Positions 8,345-16,111 of a stretch of DNA of 64,000 nt are shown here, piece by piece. Below the pieces are notes generated by a model. That model was given only the letters and a program-made list of their open reading frames with translations, had not been told where the DNA came from and searched no databases. The stretch's first letter is position 1. Every line of letters starts with the position of its first letter. The DNA is from Caulobacter sp. FWC2 (GTDB lineage Bacteria; Pseudomonadota; Alphaproteobacteria; Caulobacterales; Caulobacteraceae): contig NZ_PEBF01000001.1 of assembly GCF_002742625.1 (NCBI RefSeq), positions 3,658,001 to 3,722,000 on the forward strand, given 5' to 3'. Both the position numbers and the translations under genes were made by a program.

Positions 8345-8524
8345 CTACGGGACCTTCGGCCGAATGACGTCGATCGGCGGCGGGGGCGGCGTCACCTTGT
8401 GCCGGTTCGGGGCCGAAGGCGGCGGCGGGCCGGCCGGCGGATAATACGGAATGTACGGCCTTTGCGGGGCGCAGGCCGCCAGGGCCGTCGTCGCCAGGAC
8501 CAGAAGACAAACGGTTCTCAGCAT
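8345..8524 (-). CDS. Small proline-rich lipoprotein (59 aa)
   Basis: A short gene that begins inside the end of the upstream gene (ATGCTGA overlap, 7 nt at 8518-8524), so it is probably translationally coupled. The N-terminus is a textbook lipoprotein signal: hydrophobic LLVLATTALAAC with the lipobox cysteine at residue 18. The mature part is only about 41 residues, rich in proline and tyrosine (YIPYYPPAGPPPP, TPPPPPIDVI). It is the last gene of the Sel1/beta-helix operon. I know no family for it; an envelope tether or anchor is a guess. Confidence 0.65.
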   Translation of the reverse strand: MLRTVCLLVLATTALAACAPQRPYIPYYPPAGPPPPSAPNRHKVTPPPPPIDVIRPKVP

Positions 8525-9072
8525 CGACGGCCGCCGGCGGCGGCCGGGCCGAACAGGCCCGTGCCCGAGCGGAAGCAGTAGTTCTCGTAGCGCGGATCCC
8601 AGACGTCGGTCCGGCCGTCGGCGCGGGTGAACTGGTAGCGCTCGCCCCGATCGTCACGACCGCTGAGCGTCACCTGACCCGGACGGTCAGAGGTCACGCC
8701 GTAGGACTCGCGGGTCAGTCCATCGACCGCACAGGACGACACCAGGCCCGGCCGGCTGAGGTCGCCCGACAGGCCCGCGGCCGAGCCGGTCTGGGCGTTA
8801 TAGGCGGCCACGTCCGTGCCGCCGCCGCGTTGGCCGCCGACGAATACCTGGGTGCCGGTGGCGCTGTCGTAGGTCATGATGTCCGGCGCCTGGCCGGCGA
8901 TCGGCGCGCCGCAGATGTCGCGGCGCTTTGGGGCATAGCCTTGCGGCTGCCCCTGAGGCGCGGAGAAGGTCGGCTGATAGCCGCCCCCGCCCTGCTGGGC
9001 GAAGGCCTGCGTCGAGATCAGGGTCGAGGCCGCGACAGCGGCGACGACCAGACCATGGGCCAGCTTGCTCAT
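8518..9072 (-). CDS. Secreted hypothetical protein
   Basis: A 184-residue exported protein: signal peptide to about residue 25 (SKLAHGLVVAAVAASTLIST..AFA), then a Gly/Gln-rich stretch and a globular part with four cysteines (RRDICG, LVSSCAV, NYCFRSG, GGRRC-end), suggesting disulfide bonds. Start and stop overlap both neighbours (ATGA with the beta-helix gene at 9069-9072; 7 nt with the lipoprotein gene), so the cluster is one operon. No known domain is recognised. The segment TSDRPGQVTLSGRDDRGERYQFTRADGR looks like beta-strand hairpins. Confidence 0.8.
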   Translation of the reverse strand: MSKLAHGLVVAAVAASTLISTQAFAQQGGGGYQPTFSAPQGQPQGYAPKRRDICGAPIAGQAPDIMTYDSATGTQVFVGGQRGGGTDVAAYNAQTGSAAGLSGDLSRPGLVSSCAVDGLTRESYGVTSDRPGQVTLSGRDDRGERYQFTRADGRTDVWDPRYENYCFRSGTGLFGPAAAGGRRC

Positions 9073-10526
9073 TTGGGGGCTCCCCCTTGTTGCGGCGCCG
9101 GGGACCGAGGCGGTGGCGCGCCCGCCAGGCCCGTCGCGGCGGCGTCATTGGCCAGGTCGGCGGGCCCCGAGCCCATGGCCAGCGGCGCGGGACCGATTGA
9201 CGGGGCCGGCCAGTAGGTTTCGTAGTCGAGACGGGCGCGGTCGCGCTGGGTGCGGTAAAGCTCCGGCGCCTCGAACCACGGGCGGCAGGTCAGCTCGCCG
9301 TCGAAGAAGCCGCTGACCAGGGCCTTGCAGCCTTCGGGACGGGCATAGATGCGATTGTCGACCGCCCGGATCTGGCCGCCGGCGTCGGCATAGATGCCCG
9401 AGCGCATGACGCCCACGATCTTGTTGTTGGCGGCGTAGACGATGCCCGAGGCGACATAGAGGCCGACATCGGTCGCCTCCAGCTCGCCCTCGTTCAGGCG
9501 CAGGTTGCCGTTCTCGACCGTCACGGCCCAGTCGCTGTCGCGGACCACCGGACGCAGCAGGGTCGTCTCGTCGCCGCCGCCGATATAGACGCCGCGCGAG
9601 AAGCCATCGACGTACAGGCCATCGATGGTCACCAACTGCTGGCGGTTCATGCCGCTGAGCACGAAGCCGGCCGAGTTGCGGGTGCGCGAGGAGCCGGTCC
9701 AGTCGCCCAGGCGGACGATGCGGATGTCGCGCAGGCGGCTGTCGCCGGAGGTCTCGAAGGCCCCGCCGATGGCGGCGGCGGCGATCTCGACATCCTGGGC
9801 CATGATCGTGCCGGTGGCCTTGACCACCGCCGAGCGGGTGCGGCCGATGAAGGCCACGCCGGCCAACTCGATCCGGCTGTCGCCGACGTCGAAGGCCGAG
9901 GCGTCGCCGTCATAGCGTACCGTGACGTTCTTCAGGGCGATCTCGGTGGCCCGGCCGGTGATGCACGAGGACGAACCGGCGCGCGAGGCCTCGATGCCAA
10001 GACCCTCCAACACGACGTACTGCACGCCCGGCTGGATGCGGATGCAGGGCTGTCCGGCCGGGGCCACCAGGATCGGACGATCCAGGCTGGGCGCGTAGTT
10101 TCGCACGACGATGCTGACCGACTGGGTGATGTTCAGCGAGTCGACGCAGGCCCCGCCGTTGGTCGAGGTCAGGGTCAGGGTGTCGCCGTCGTAGAGCCGC
10201 GCCAGGGTCTGCGAGACCTGGCCCGGATAGGCGTAATCGCAGTTGATCTCGCGCGGCGCATAGCCGCCGCCGTAGCCGGGACCATAACCGCCGCCCGCCA
10301 CGCAGCGGCCGCGCGAGCGGTAGTAGCCACGGGCGCAGGGGCGCGGCTTGGCGTAGCGCACCTTGCAGCCCTGCGAGAGGTTCGGCTGGATCAGAAGGCC
10401 GAAGCACGGGCGGATCTGCTGGTCGATCCTGGCGTCCGGCGAGGCGATCGCGATCTCGGGCGCGGCGGCCGCGACGCCGAGGATCAGGGCGGCCCAAAGC
10501 GCCAGCAGGCGGCTGAGGCTGCGCAT
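9069..10526 (-). CDS. Exported right-handed beta-helix protein
   Basis: A 485-residue exported protein with a signal peptide (about 1-28), a Cys-containing N-terminal region with a Gly/Tyr segment (GGGYGPGYGGGYAP near residue 80) and a central stretch (about 130-400) of short repeated strands such as ALKNVTVRYDGDASAF, VTIDGLYVDGFSRGVYIGG and VYAANNKIVGVMRSGIYADAG, typical of parallel beta-helix (PbH1) repeats. Such folds are found in polysaccharide lyases, epimerases and scaffolds; no catalytic signature can be assigned. The start directly follows the Sel1 gene stop, and the end overlaps the next gene. Confidence 0.82.
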   Translation of the reverse strand: MRSLSRLLALWAALILGVAAAAPEIAIASPDARIDQQIRPCFGLLIQPNLSQGCKVRYAKPRPCARGYYRSRGRCVAGGGYGPGYGGGYAPREINCDYAYPGQVSQTLARLYDGDTLTLTSTNGGACVDSLNITQSVSIVVRNYAPSLDRPILVAPAGQPCIRIQPGVQYVVLEGLGIEASRAGSSSCITGRATEIALKNVTVRYDGDASAFDVGDSRIELAGVAFIGRTRSAVVKATGTIMAQDVEIAAAAIGGAFETSGDSRLRDIRIVRLGDWTGSSRTRNSAGFVLSGMNRQQLVTIDGLYVDGFSRGVYIGGGDETTLLRPVVRDSDWAVTVENGNLRLNEGELEATDVGLYVASGIVYAANNKIVGVMRSGIYADAGGQIRAVDNRIYARPEGCKALVSGFFDGELTCRPWFEAPELYRTQRDRARLDYETYWPAPSIGPAPLAMGSGPADLANDAAATGLAGAPPPRSPAPQQGGAPK

Positions 10527-12029
10527 CTAGAAGTCCCTTTCGCTGTACGGACGGCCGCGATCGGCCGCGGGCCGAGGCGGACGCGAGACCTGGGCCAACA
10601 ACTGCTGCAGCCGATACGCCGACGGCTTGAAGCCCGAGAGCGCCCCGTCGATCTGGTAGACCACCGCCTTGGCGCGATCCTGGTCGGCCACGCCCTGCAG
10701 GCCCAGGGAGAAGAAGGTCGACATGGCGTACTTGGCCTCGGCCGAGCCCTGGCGTTCGGCCTCTTCGTACCAGTGATAGGCCCGGGCGTAGTCGCGCGGG
10801 ACGCCGACGCCTTCGGAGTACATCACCGCCAGCACCAGCTGAGCCTTGGACGAGCCGTTGACCGCCGCGAACTGGATGGCCCGCACCTTCTCGATCGACG
10901 ACAGGCGGCCATTGGCCGGTCGGCCCAGCATGGCTTCCAGGCTCTGGGCGTCGTTGACGCTGAGCAGCTTCTCGTCGAGCACCGCCGAAGGAATCACGCG
11001 CAGGTAAGTCAGCGCCTCGGCCACGTGGACGAAGGGCAGTTCGTTGATCCGGCTCAGCGCCGCCTCGCGCGCCTCGCCCGACAGGTCGGACTCGTCGGAA
11101 TGCGGCACGCCCGAGTCGGGCGATTCCGGCGGATAGAACTCGTAGGGCGGGATCCAGCGCTTGGCCTTGGTCTCGACGAACGAGCCGTAGGAAGCCCGCT
11201 GCGGCGAGCTGCGCTCGAAGTCCTTGAGCATGACATAGGCCGACACGTCGCCGGTCTGCACCGCCAGATAGTTGTAGAGATAGGCGTCGACGTCGTTGCG
11301 ACGGAACAGGTCCAAGGCGGCCGGCGCGCCCGGCTGGCTGGGCTTGCCGTAGGCCGCGATGGCCTGGAGGTTGTCGGATGGCTCGCCGAACGGGCCGAAA
11401 TAGGCGTCGTGGATGCGCGCCAGGGTGCGGAAACCGTCGGCGCCCTGGGCCGACAGCACGTAGATCACCCGGTTGCGGACCTTCTCGCGCTCTTCGGTCG
11501 ACATGCGCGAGAGAAGCCGATCAAGGGCGAAATAGGCGCTGCGGCGCTCGAAGGCGCGGCAGTCGTCGAAGCGCGACACAGCCTTCGATTCGGAGCCTCG
11601 ACGCTCATAGGACGAGATCGGCGCGTAGCCGCCAGCATTGGACAGGGCCATGGCGTACCAGACGGCCGCCTCGACCGGATCCTCGAGGTTCTTGTCGACC
11701 GCGCGCTGACCTTCATAGCGGCGGGCCAGCTCCAGCTGGGCGAAGAAGTCGCCGCGGAAGCCGCCCTGGCGCAGGGCGCGAATCTCTTGCTGCTGCTGAT
11801 TGAATTGGCCCGAAACGCCCTGCGCCGCCTGCGGTCGCGGGCATGCGCTGGCGCGCTTGTGGAACCAGAAGCTGGGTCCTGTGTCGCAGCCCACCAGAGG
11901 GATCACCACCGCCGCCACCAACGCGCCCACGGGGGCACGGCGCAGCAGGACGGCGCGGCTGGCGAACACGCGCTCGGCCGCTGCACGGAGCATCCGAAGG
12001 CGCGCAAATGCGTCGCCGGCCTCGCGCAT
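10527..12029 (-). CDS. Sel1-repeat (TPR-like) lipoprotein
   Basis: First gene of the secreted-protein operon; 500 residues. AAGGGGG stands 5 nt before the ATG at 12029. After a basic N-terminal region comes a hydrophobic stretch ending LVGC (lipobox Cys about residue 48), so it is probably anchored in a membrane facing the periplasm. Sel1-type helical repeats are visible around QLELARRYEGQRAV and AQLVLAVMYSEGVGVPRDYARAYHWYEEAERQG, then AEAKYAMSTFF. Sel1 repeats make protein-protein contact surfaces. The pairing of a Sel1 lipoprotein with a beta-helix protein recalls exopolysaccharide export modules (AlgK/AlgG), but no synthase lies nearby. Confidence 0.82.
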   Translation of the reverse strand: MREAGDAFARLRMLRAAAERVFASRAVLLRRAPVGALVAAVVIPLVGCDTGPSFWFHKRASACPRPQAAQGVSGQFNQQQQEIRALRQGGFRGDFFAQLELARRYEGQRAVDKNLEDPVEAAVWYAMALSNAGGYAPISSYERRGSESKAVSRFDDCRAFERRSAYFALDRLLSRMSTEEREKVRNRVIYVLSAQGADGFRTLARIHDAYFGPFGEPSDNLQAIAAYGKPSQPGAPAALDLFRRNDVDAYLYNYLAVQTGDVSAYVMLKDFERSSPQRASYGSFVETKAKRWIPPYEFYPPESPDSGVPHSDESDLSGEAREAALSRINELPFVHVAEALTYLRVIPSAVLDEKLLSVNDAQSLEAMLGRPANGRLSSIEKVRAIQFAAVNGSSKAQLVLAVMYSEGVGVPRDYARAYHWYEEAERQGSAEAKYAMSTFFSLGLQGVADQDRAKAVVYQIDGALSGFKPSAYRLQQLLAQVSRPPRPAADRGRPYSERDF

Positions 12030-12052
12030 GAATCCCCCTTCAGCCCAGCCCG

Positions 12053-12060
12053 TTAACCAT
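12053..12060 (-). promoter_or_regulatory. CtrA-like half-site
   Basis: TTAACCAT, the half-site form of the CtrA binding motif in Caulobacter, lies 24-31 bp before the Sel1 lipoprotein gene. The second TTAA half-site is not present at the standard spacing, so this is only suggestive. Confidence 0.25.
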
Positions 12061-12222
12061 AAAACAACGATCTCTCATGTGCCTGGGATCGGCTACTGTC
12101 AAGGTCAGCCAAACCCACCGGCCAATGAAGACTTTGTCACGACAGTCTGGGTTCGCCCGGCAGGCGAATTTCCCGGATTTCGCGCGACTTCACCGCGCAC
12201 GGAACATCTTCCCAAACATCGA

Positions 12223-12257
12223 GAAGCCGGCAGCTAACCTCGTTAGCTGCCGGCTTC
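12223..12257 (-). terminator. Strong hairpin terminator after the acyl-CoA dehydrogenase pair
   Basis: Perfect 16-bp arms (12223-12238 and 12242-12257, GAAGCCGGCAGCTAAC and its complement) with a 3-nt loop. It lies 34 nt downstream of the minus-strand dehydrogenase stop; the U tract on that strand is short (GTTTG). Confidence 0.75.
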
Positions 12258-12290
12258 AGTGTATCGACGGAAGACGAAGATTCGACGAAA

Positions 12291-13514
12291 TCAGCGTCCG
12301 GTCGGCATGTCCTTGAACGCCACGTCCTTGTCGACGCGCACATCGCCGGGCAGGCCCAGCACCCGTTCGGCGATGATGTTCTTGAGGATCTCGTCGGTGC
12401 CGCCAGCGATGCGCAGACCCGGGGCCCACATCAGGCTCTGCTGGAACGCCGCCTCGGCCGGGGCATGGTCGGGATCGACGAGGATCCCGTACTGGTCCTC
12501 CATCTCGACGGCGGTGTTGGCCATCTCCTGCAGCTGATTGGCCGAGATGATCTTGCCGATCGAGCTTTCGGGTCCCGGCGTCTGGCCGCGCGACAGGGCG
12601 GTCATGGTCCGGAAGCGGGTGAACTTCAGGCCCTCGGACTGGACATACCAGTCGGCGATCTTCTCGCGGAACGCCTGGTCCTTGATCGCCGGGCCGGTGG
12701 GACCGGTGAGATCCCGCGCCAGCTTCATGACCTCGCGATAATTGGGACCGGCCGAGCCGCCGACCGCCAGGCGTTCATTCATCAGCGTGACCAGAGCCAC
12801 CTTCCAGCCGTCGCCGACCTCGCCCAGGCGCTGACTGTCCTTGACCCGCAGGTCGGTGAAATAGACCTCGTTGAACTCGCGGCCGCCCGACATCTGGTGG
12901 ATCGGCCGGCACTCGACGGCGGCGTCCTTCATGTCGATCCAGAACATGGTCAGGCCCTTGTGCTTGGGCACGTCCGGGTCCGTCCGCGTGAGCAGGATGC
13001 CGTAGTCACAGTAGTGGGCGCCGGTGGTCCAGACCTTCTGGCCGTTGATCACCCACTCATCGCCGTCTTTCACGGCGCGGGTGCGCAGCGCCGCCACGTC
13101 GGAGCCGCCTGCCGGCTCGGAGAACAGCTGGCACCAGATCTCCTCGCCCTTCACGGCGGGAGAGACGAAGCGCTTCTTGGTCTCGCTGTCGGAGAAGGCC
13201 ATGACCGTGGGCACGCACATGCCCAGGCCGATCGTGAAGTAGCCGTAGCCCAGGCCCGCCTTGCCCTCTTCCTGGCCGAAGATCACCGACTGGATCGGCG
13301 TGCCGCCGCCCCCGCCGATTGCCGCGGGCCAGGTGATGCAGGCATAGCCGGCGGCGGCCTTGGTCGCCTGCCAGTCCTTGGCGGCGGCCATGTGCTCGGC
13401 CGTGTTGGGCTTGAGTTCGCCGAACTTGGCGCGGTGCGCGGCGGCGTTCTCGGCCAGCCAGGCGCGAGCTTTCTCGCGGTAGGCGGCTTCTTCGGGGGAG
13501 TCGTTGAAATCCAT
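12291..13514 (-). CDS. Acyl-CoA dehydrogenase family protein (candidate catalytic subunit)
   Basis: A 407-residue flavoprotein with the three-domain acyl-CoA dehydrogenase fold: FAD/substrate loops are seen in CQLFSEPAGGSDVAALRTRA and WVINGQKVWTTGAHY, and the C-terminal helical domain ends in GGTDEILKNIIAERVLGLP. The catalytic glutamate of most family members (E in YEGTS) is replaced (IAGGTDEI), but Glu247 in LMNERLAVGG sits where isovaleryl- and long-chain-type enzymes carry theirs. A GAGGAAA ribosome-binding site precedes the ATG. It is 15 nt downstream of a second dehydrogenase gene that lacks both glutamates, suggesting a heteromeric enzyme. Substrate unknown. Confidence 0.9.
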   Translation of the reverse strand: MDFNDSPEEAAYREKARAWLAENAAAHRAKFGELKPNTAEHMAAAKDWQATKAAAGYACITWPAAIGGGGGTPIQSVIFGQEEGKAGLGYGYFTIGLGMCVPTVMAFSDSETKKRFVSPAVKGEEIWCQLFSEPAGGSDVAALRTRAVKDGDEWVINGQKVWTTGAHYCDYGILLTRTDPDVPKHKGLTMFWIDMKDAAVECRPIHQMSGGREFNEVYFTDLRVKDSQRLGEVGDGWKVALVTLMNERLAVGGSAGPNYREVMKLARDLTGPTGPAIKDQAFREKIADWYVQSEGLKFTRFRTMTALSRGQTPGPESSIGKIISANQLQEMANTAVEMEDQYGILVDPDHAPAEAAFQQSLMWAPGLRIAGGTDEILKNIIAERVLGLPGDVRVDKDVAFKDMPTGR

Positions 13515-13529
13515 TTTCGTTTCCTCGCC

Positions 13530-14645
13530 TTACGCCGCGTTCTTCTTCTCGAGTTCGCTCACCAGCCGCTCTTTCCAGAGCTTGGGCGCGCCGGCCACCA
13601 GGCTCAGCTGCCGCGAGCGGCGGTAGTAGAGGTGGCAGTCGACGTCCCAGGTGAAGCCCATGCCGCCATGCACCTGGATGTTCTCCTTGCTAGCGAACCA
13701 GAAGGCGTCCGAGGCGGCGATGCGGGCGGCCGAGGCCGCGATCGGCAGCTCGGGCGCGTCGTCGTTCAGGGCCCAGGCGCCGTAATAGGCGTTGGAGCGG
13801 GCGACCTCGTTCTTGACGTACATGTCGGCCAGCTTGTGCTTGATCGCCTGGTAGCCGGCGATCACGCGGCCAAAGGCGTAGCGGCCCAGGGCGTACTCCT
13901 TGGCCATTTCCAGGCAGCGGTCGGCGCCGCCCAGCTGTTCGAAGGCCAGCAGCACGGCGGCGCGGTCCAGAATGGCCTGGACGATGTCGAAGCCGGCCCC
14001 AGCCTCCCCCACCCGCTCGGCGATCGCGCCGTCGAAGACGATCTTGGCCACGCCCCGCGTGGGATCGAGGCTCTTCAGGGTCTCGCGCGTCACGCCCGCG
14101 CCGGTCAGATCGACCAGGAACAGGCCCGGACGGCCGCCCTCGCTGGCCAGCACCAAGGCGGAGTGAGCGACATCGCCGTCGGTGACCGGGATCTTGGCGC
14201 CCGAGAGCTTGCCGCCCTCTACCCGGCACTGCAGCGTGTTGGGACCCACGACGCCCGGACCTTCGGAGGTCGCCAGGCAACCGATCACCTCGCCGGCGGC
14301 GATGCGCGGCAGGATCGCGGCCTTCTGGCCATTCGTGCCGTGGGCCATGATCCCTTCGGCCAGGATATAGACGGTGGAGGCGAACGGGATCGGCGCGACG
14401 GCGCGGCCAAGCTCCTCGGCGATAGCGCACAGCTCGATGCGGCCCAGGCCCAGACCGCCGTGCTCCTCGGGGATCGAGGCGCCCAGCCAGCCCTGCTCGG
14501 CCACGCCTTTCCAGAGTTTCTCGTCGAAGGAGCGGTCGGCATTATCGAGCACGCCGCGCACGACCGCCACGTCGCAATGGGCGGCGAGGAACTTGCGCGC
14601 CTCGTCCTTCAGGAACTTCTGGTCGTCGGAATAGTCGAAATCCAC
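13530..14645 (-). CDS. Acyl-CoA dehydrogenase family protein (candidate non-catalytic partner)
   Basis: A 371-residue member of the same superfamily. The GTG at 14645 is preferred: GGGAGA lies upstream and the protein then begins at the conserved first helix (DFDYSDDQKFLKDEARKFL). Family landmarks include GWLGASIPEEHGGLGLG, the helical-domain GRYAFGRVIAGYQAIKHKLADMY and VHGGMGFTWDVDCHLYYRRSR. At the position of the isovaleryl-type glutamate it has alanine (ILDRAAVLL), and the YEGTS glutamate is also absent. With the adjacent gene it could form an alpha2-beta2 dehydrogenase like the steroid-degrading ChsE pairs; that comparison is by family knowledge, not proof. Confidence 0.88.
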   Translation of the reverse strand: MDFDYSDDQKFLKDEARKFLAAHCDVAVVRGVLDNADRSFDEKLWKGVAEQGWLGASIPEEHGGLGLGRIELCAIAEELGRAVAPIPFASTVYILAEGIMAHGTNGQKAAILPRIAAGEVIGCLATSEGPGVVGPNTLQCRVEGGKLSGAKIPVTDGDVAHSALVLASEGGRPGLFLVDLTGAGVTRETLKSLDPTRGVAKIVFDGAIAERVGEAGAGFDIVQAILDRAAVLLAFEQLGGADRCLEMAKEYALGRYAFGRVIAGYQAIKHKLADMYVKNEVARSNAYYGAWALNDDAPELPIAASAARIAASDAFWFASKENIQVHGGMGFTWDVDCHLYYRRSRQLSLVAGAPKLWKERLVSELEKKNAA

Positions 14646-14790
14646 GAGCGTTCTCCCTGGACCGGACTCTGGTGGCCGATCTCGGGAAGCACACTGGACG
14701 ACGTTCACGCGAAGGGAAAGATTGACCCGGCGTCAAGAATTTCAGGTTCTTATGCGCGTCTGTCAGCGCATTCGGACGTTACTCAACGGC

Positions 14791-15342
14791 ATGGCCAAGA
14801 CCGTCTTCCAGAAGAACCAGAGGGTGTGGGTCGAGAGCGTCGGCTGCTGGGCGACGGTCGACAAGATCGTGCCCATCTGGGCCAAGGGCTTCGACGAGCC
14901 GGTGCGGGTTACCTACGATGTCGGGCTGGGCCGCGAATTCCTGGCTCACGAGCTGAAGGCCGAGGACAAGATCGACCCTCAGGAAGGAGGCGTGACCTCC
15001 AACTGGCGTATCCTGCGGGCCCGCAACAAGTGGCAGCAAGAGAACGACTGCGCCCACCATCCCTATCCGGGCACCTATCCCGTGGTGGTCACGGACGCCC
15101 AAGACTGGGGCGGCTGGCGCACGCCGGGGGCCGAGTACGACCGCGACCCGCACAAGATGGAGCACCAGGCCCGGCTGATCGCCAGCGCCCCGCGCCTGCA
15201 CGCCGTCGCCCGGGAATTGCTGACCCTTGTGGCCGACAATCCCGAGGACGCGCCGCCGGCCCTGACGGACCTGGCCCAGAAGATCGCGGCGATCGAGCGC
15301 TACCTGCAGGAAGCGCCCGCCGCCGGACCTGGCTCGGACTAG
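14791..15342 (+). CDS. Hypothetical protein
   Basis: A 183-residue protein without signal peptide or membrane segment, starting MAKTVFQKNQRVWVESVGCWATVDKI, with a central tryptophan-rich region (SNWRILRARNKWQQEND, DAQDWGGWRTPGAEYD) and a helical C-terminal third (EHQARLIASAPRLHAVARELLTLV). The N-terminal part, which speaks of a basic strand followed by WVESVG and PVRVTYDVG, looks like a small beta-barrel, but I do not recognise a family. Start choice is uncertain: two upstream in-frame ATGs exist and none has a strong ribosome-binding site. It diverges from the dehydrogenase pair and converges on ompW. Confidence 0.75.
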   Translation: MAKTVFQKNQRVWVESVGCWATVDKIVPIWAKGFDEPVRVTYDVGLGREFLAHELKAEDKIDPQEGGVTSNWRILRARNKWQQENDCAHHPYPGTYPVVVTDAQDWGGWRTPGAEYDRDPHKMEHQARLIASAPRLHAVARELLTLVADNPEDAPPALTDLAQKIAAIERYLQEAPAAGPGSD

Positions 15343-15356
15343 GTCGTAGTCACGAT

Positions 15357-16007
15357 TTAGAAGCGCCGACCGAAGCCGACCGAGACGACCAGCGGGTCAA
15401 GCTTGACCTTGGACTTCAGGGCGCCGCCGTTGATCTTGGCGTCGGTGTCGAACCAGACCTTCTTGATGTCCAGGTTCAGGTTATAGGAGGCGTTGATCGG
15501 GATGTCCGCGCCGGCCTGCAGGGCGTAGCCGAAGCCGTTGTCCAGATCGACCGTGAAGCCGTTTTTGTCCTTGCTGCTGTAGAACAGCATGTAGTTCAGG
15601 CCAGCGCCCACGTAGGGGCTGAAGCGGGCGCCGGGCAGCGGGTGGTATTGCAGCGACACGACCGGCGGCAGCACCCAGGTCTTATGCACCTCGACGTCAG
15701 TCCCCGGGCCGACGGCCTTGACCGTGTGCTGGGTGGTGCCGGCGATCACCTCGACGGCCAGCTTGTCGGTAAGGAAATAGCTGAGGCCGATCGTCGGCTT
15801 GATGTCGTCATTGACGTCGGCCTTCAGGCCTGTGGCCGCGCCGGCGGCGGTCAGGATCGGGTCGCCAGCGTTCGGCGCCACGTCGGTCAGACGGACGTTC
15901 AGGACGATGTCGCCCTTGGCCTTGGGCGTGACGGGCTCGGCCGCGAAAGCGGGGGCGGCGCTCAGGCCAGCCGCCACGGTCAGGGCCAGGAAAAGTTTCG
16001 TGGTCAT
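15357..16007 (-). CDS. ompW: OmpW family outer membrane protein
   Basis: A 216-residue outer-membrane beta-barrel. The ATG at 16007 follows AAGGGGATACCG and gives a signal peptide (TTKLFLALTVAAGLSAAPAFA). OmpW hallmarks are the early GDIVLNVRLTDVAP, IKPTIGLSYFLTDKLAVEVIAG, LPPVVSLQYHPLPGARFSPYVGAGLNY and the terminal aromatic strand ending GFGRRF. OmpW forms an 8-stranded barrel with a hydrophobic channel and is often induced by low oxygen or stress. An FNR/FixK-like box lies 64 bp upstream, consistent with that. Confidence 0.93.
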   Translation of the reverse strand: MTTKLFLALTVAAGLSAAPAFAAEPVTPKAKGDIVLNVRLTDVAPNAGDPILTAAGAATGLKADVNDDIKPTIGLSYFLTDKLAVEVIAGTTQHTVKAVGPGTDVEVHKTWVLPPVVSLQYHPLPGARFSPYVGAGLNYMLFYSSKDKNGFTVDLDNGFGYALQAGADIPINASYNLNLDIKKVWFDTDAKINGGALKSKVKLDPLVVSVGFGRRF

Positions 16008-16070
16008 CGGTATCCCCTTTTCGACCTCGTTGTGTCGAAAGGGGTTTGCGCCCACGTCAGCCCGGTTTCG

Positions 16071-16084
16071 TTGACCCGGCTCAA
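16071..16084. promoter_or_regulatory. FNR/FixK-like box upstream of ompW
   Basis: TTGACCCGGCTCAA has the TTGA-N6-TCAA form of Crp/FNR-family sites, FixK in Caulobacter. Its centre is about 70 bp before the ompW start, a position suited to activation. Confidence 0.5.
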
Positions 16085-16111
16085 GAAAAGACCACAAAAA
16101 GATTGCGGTTA

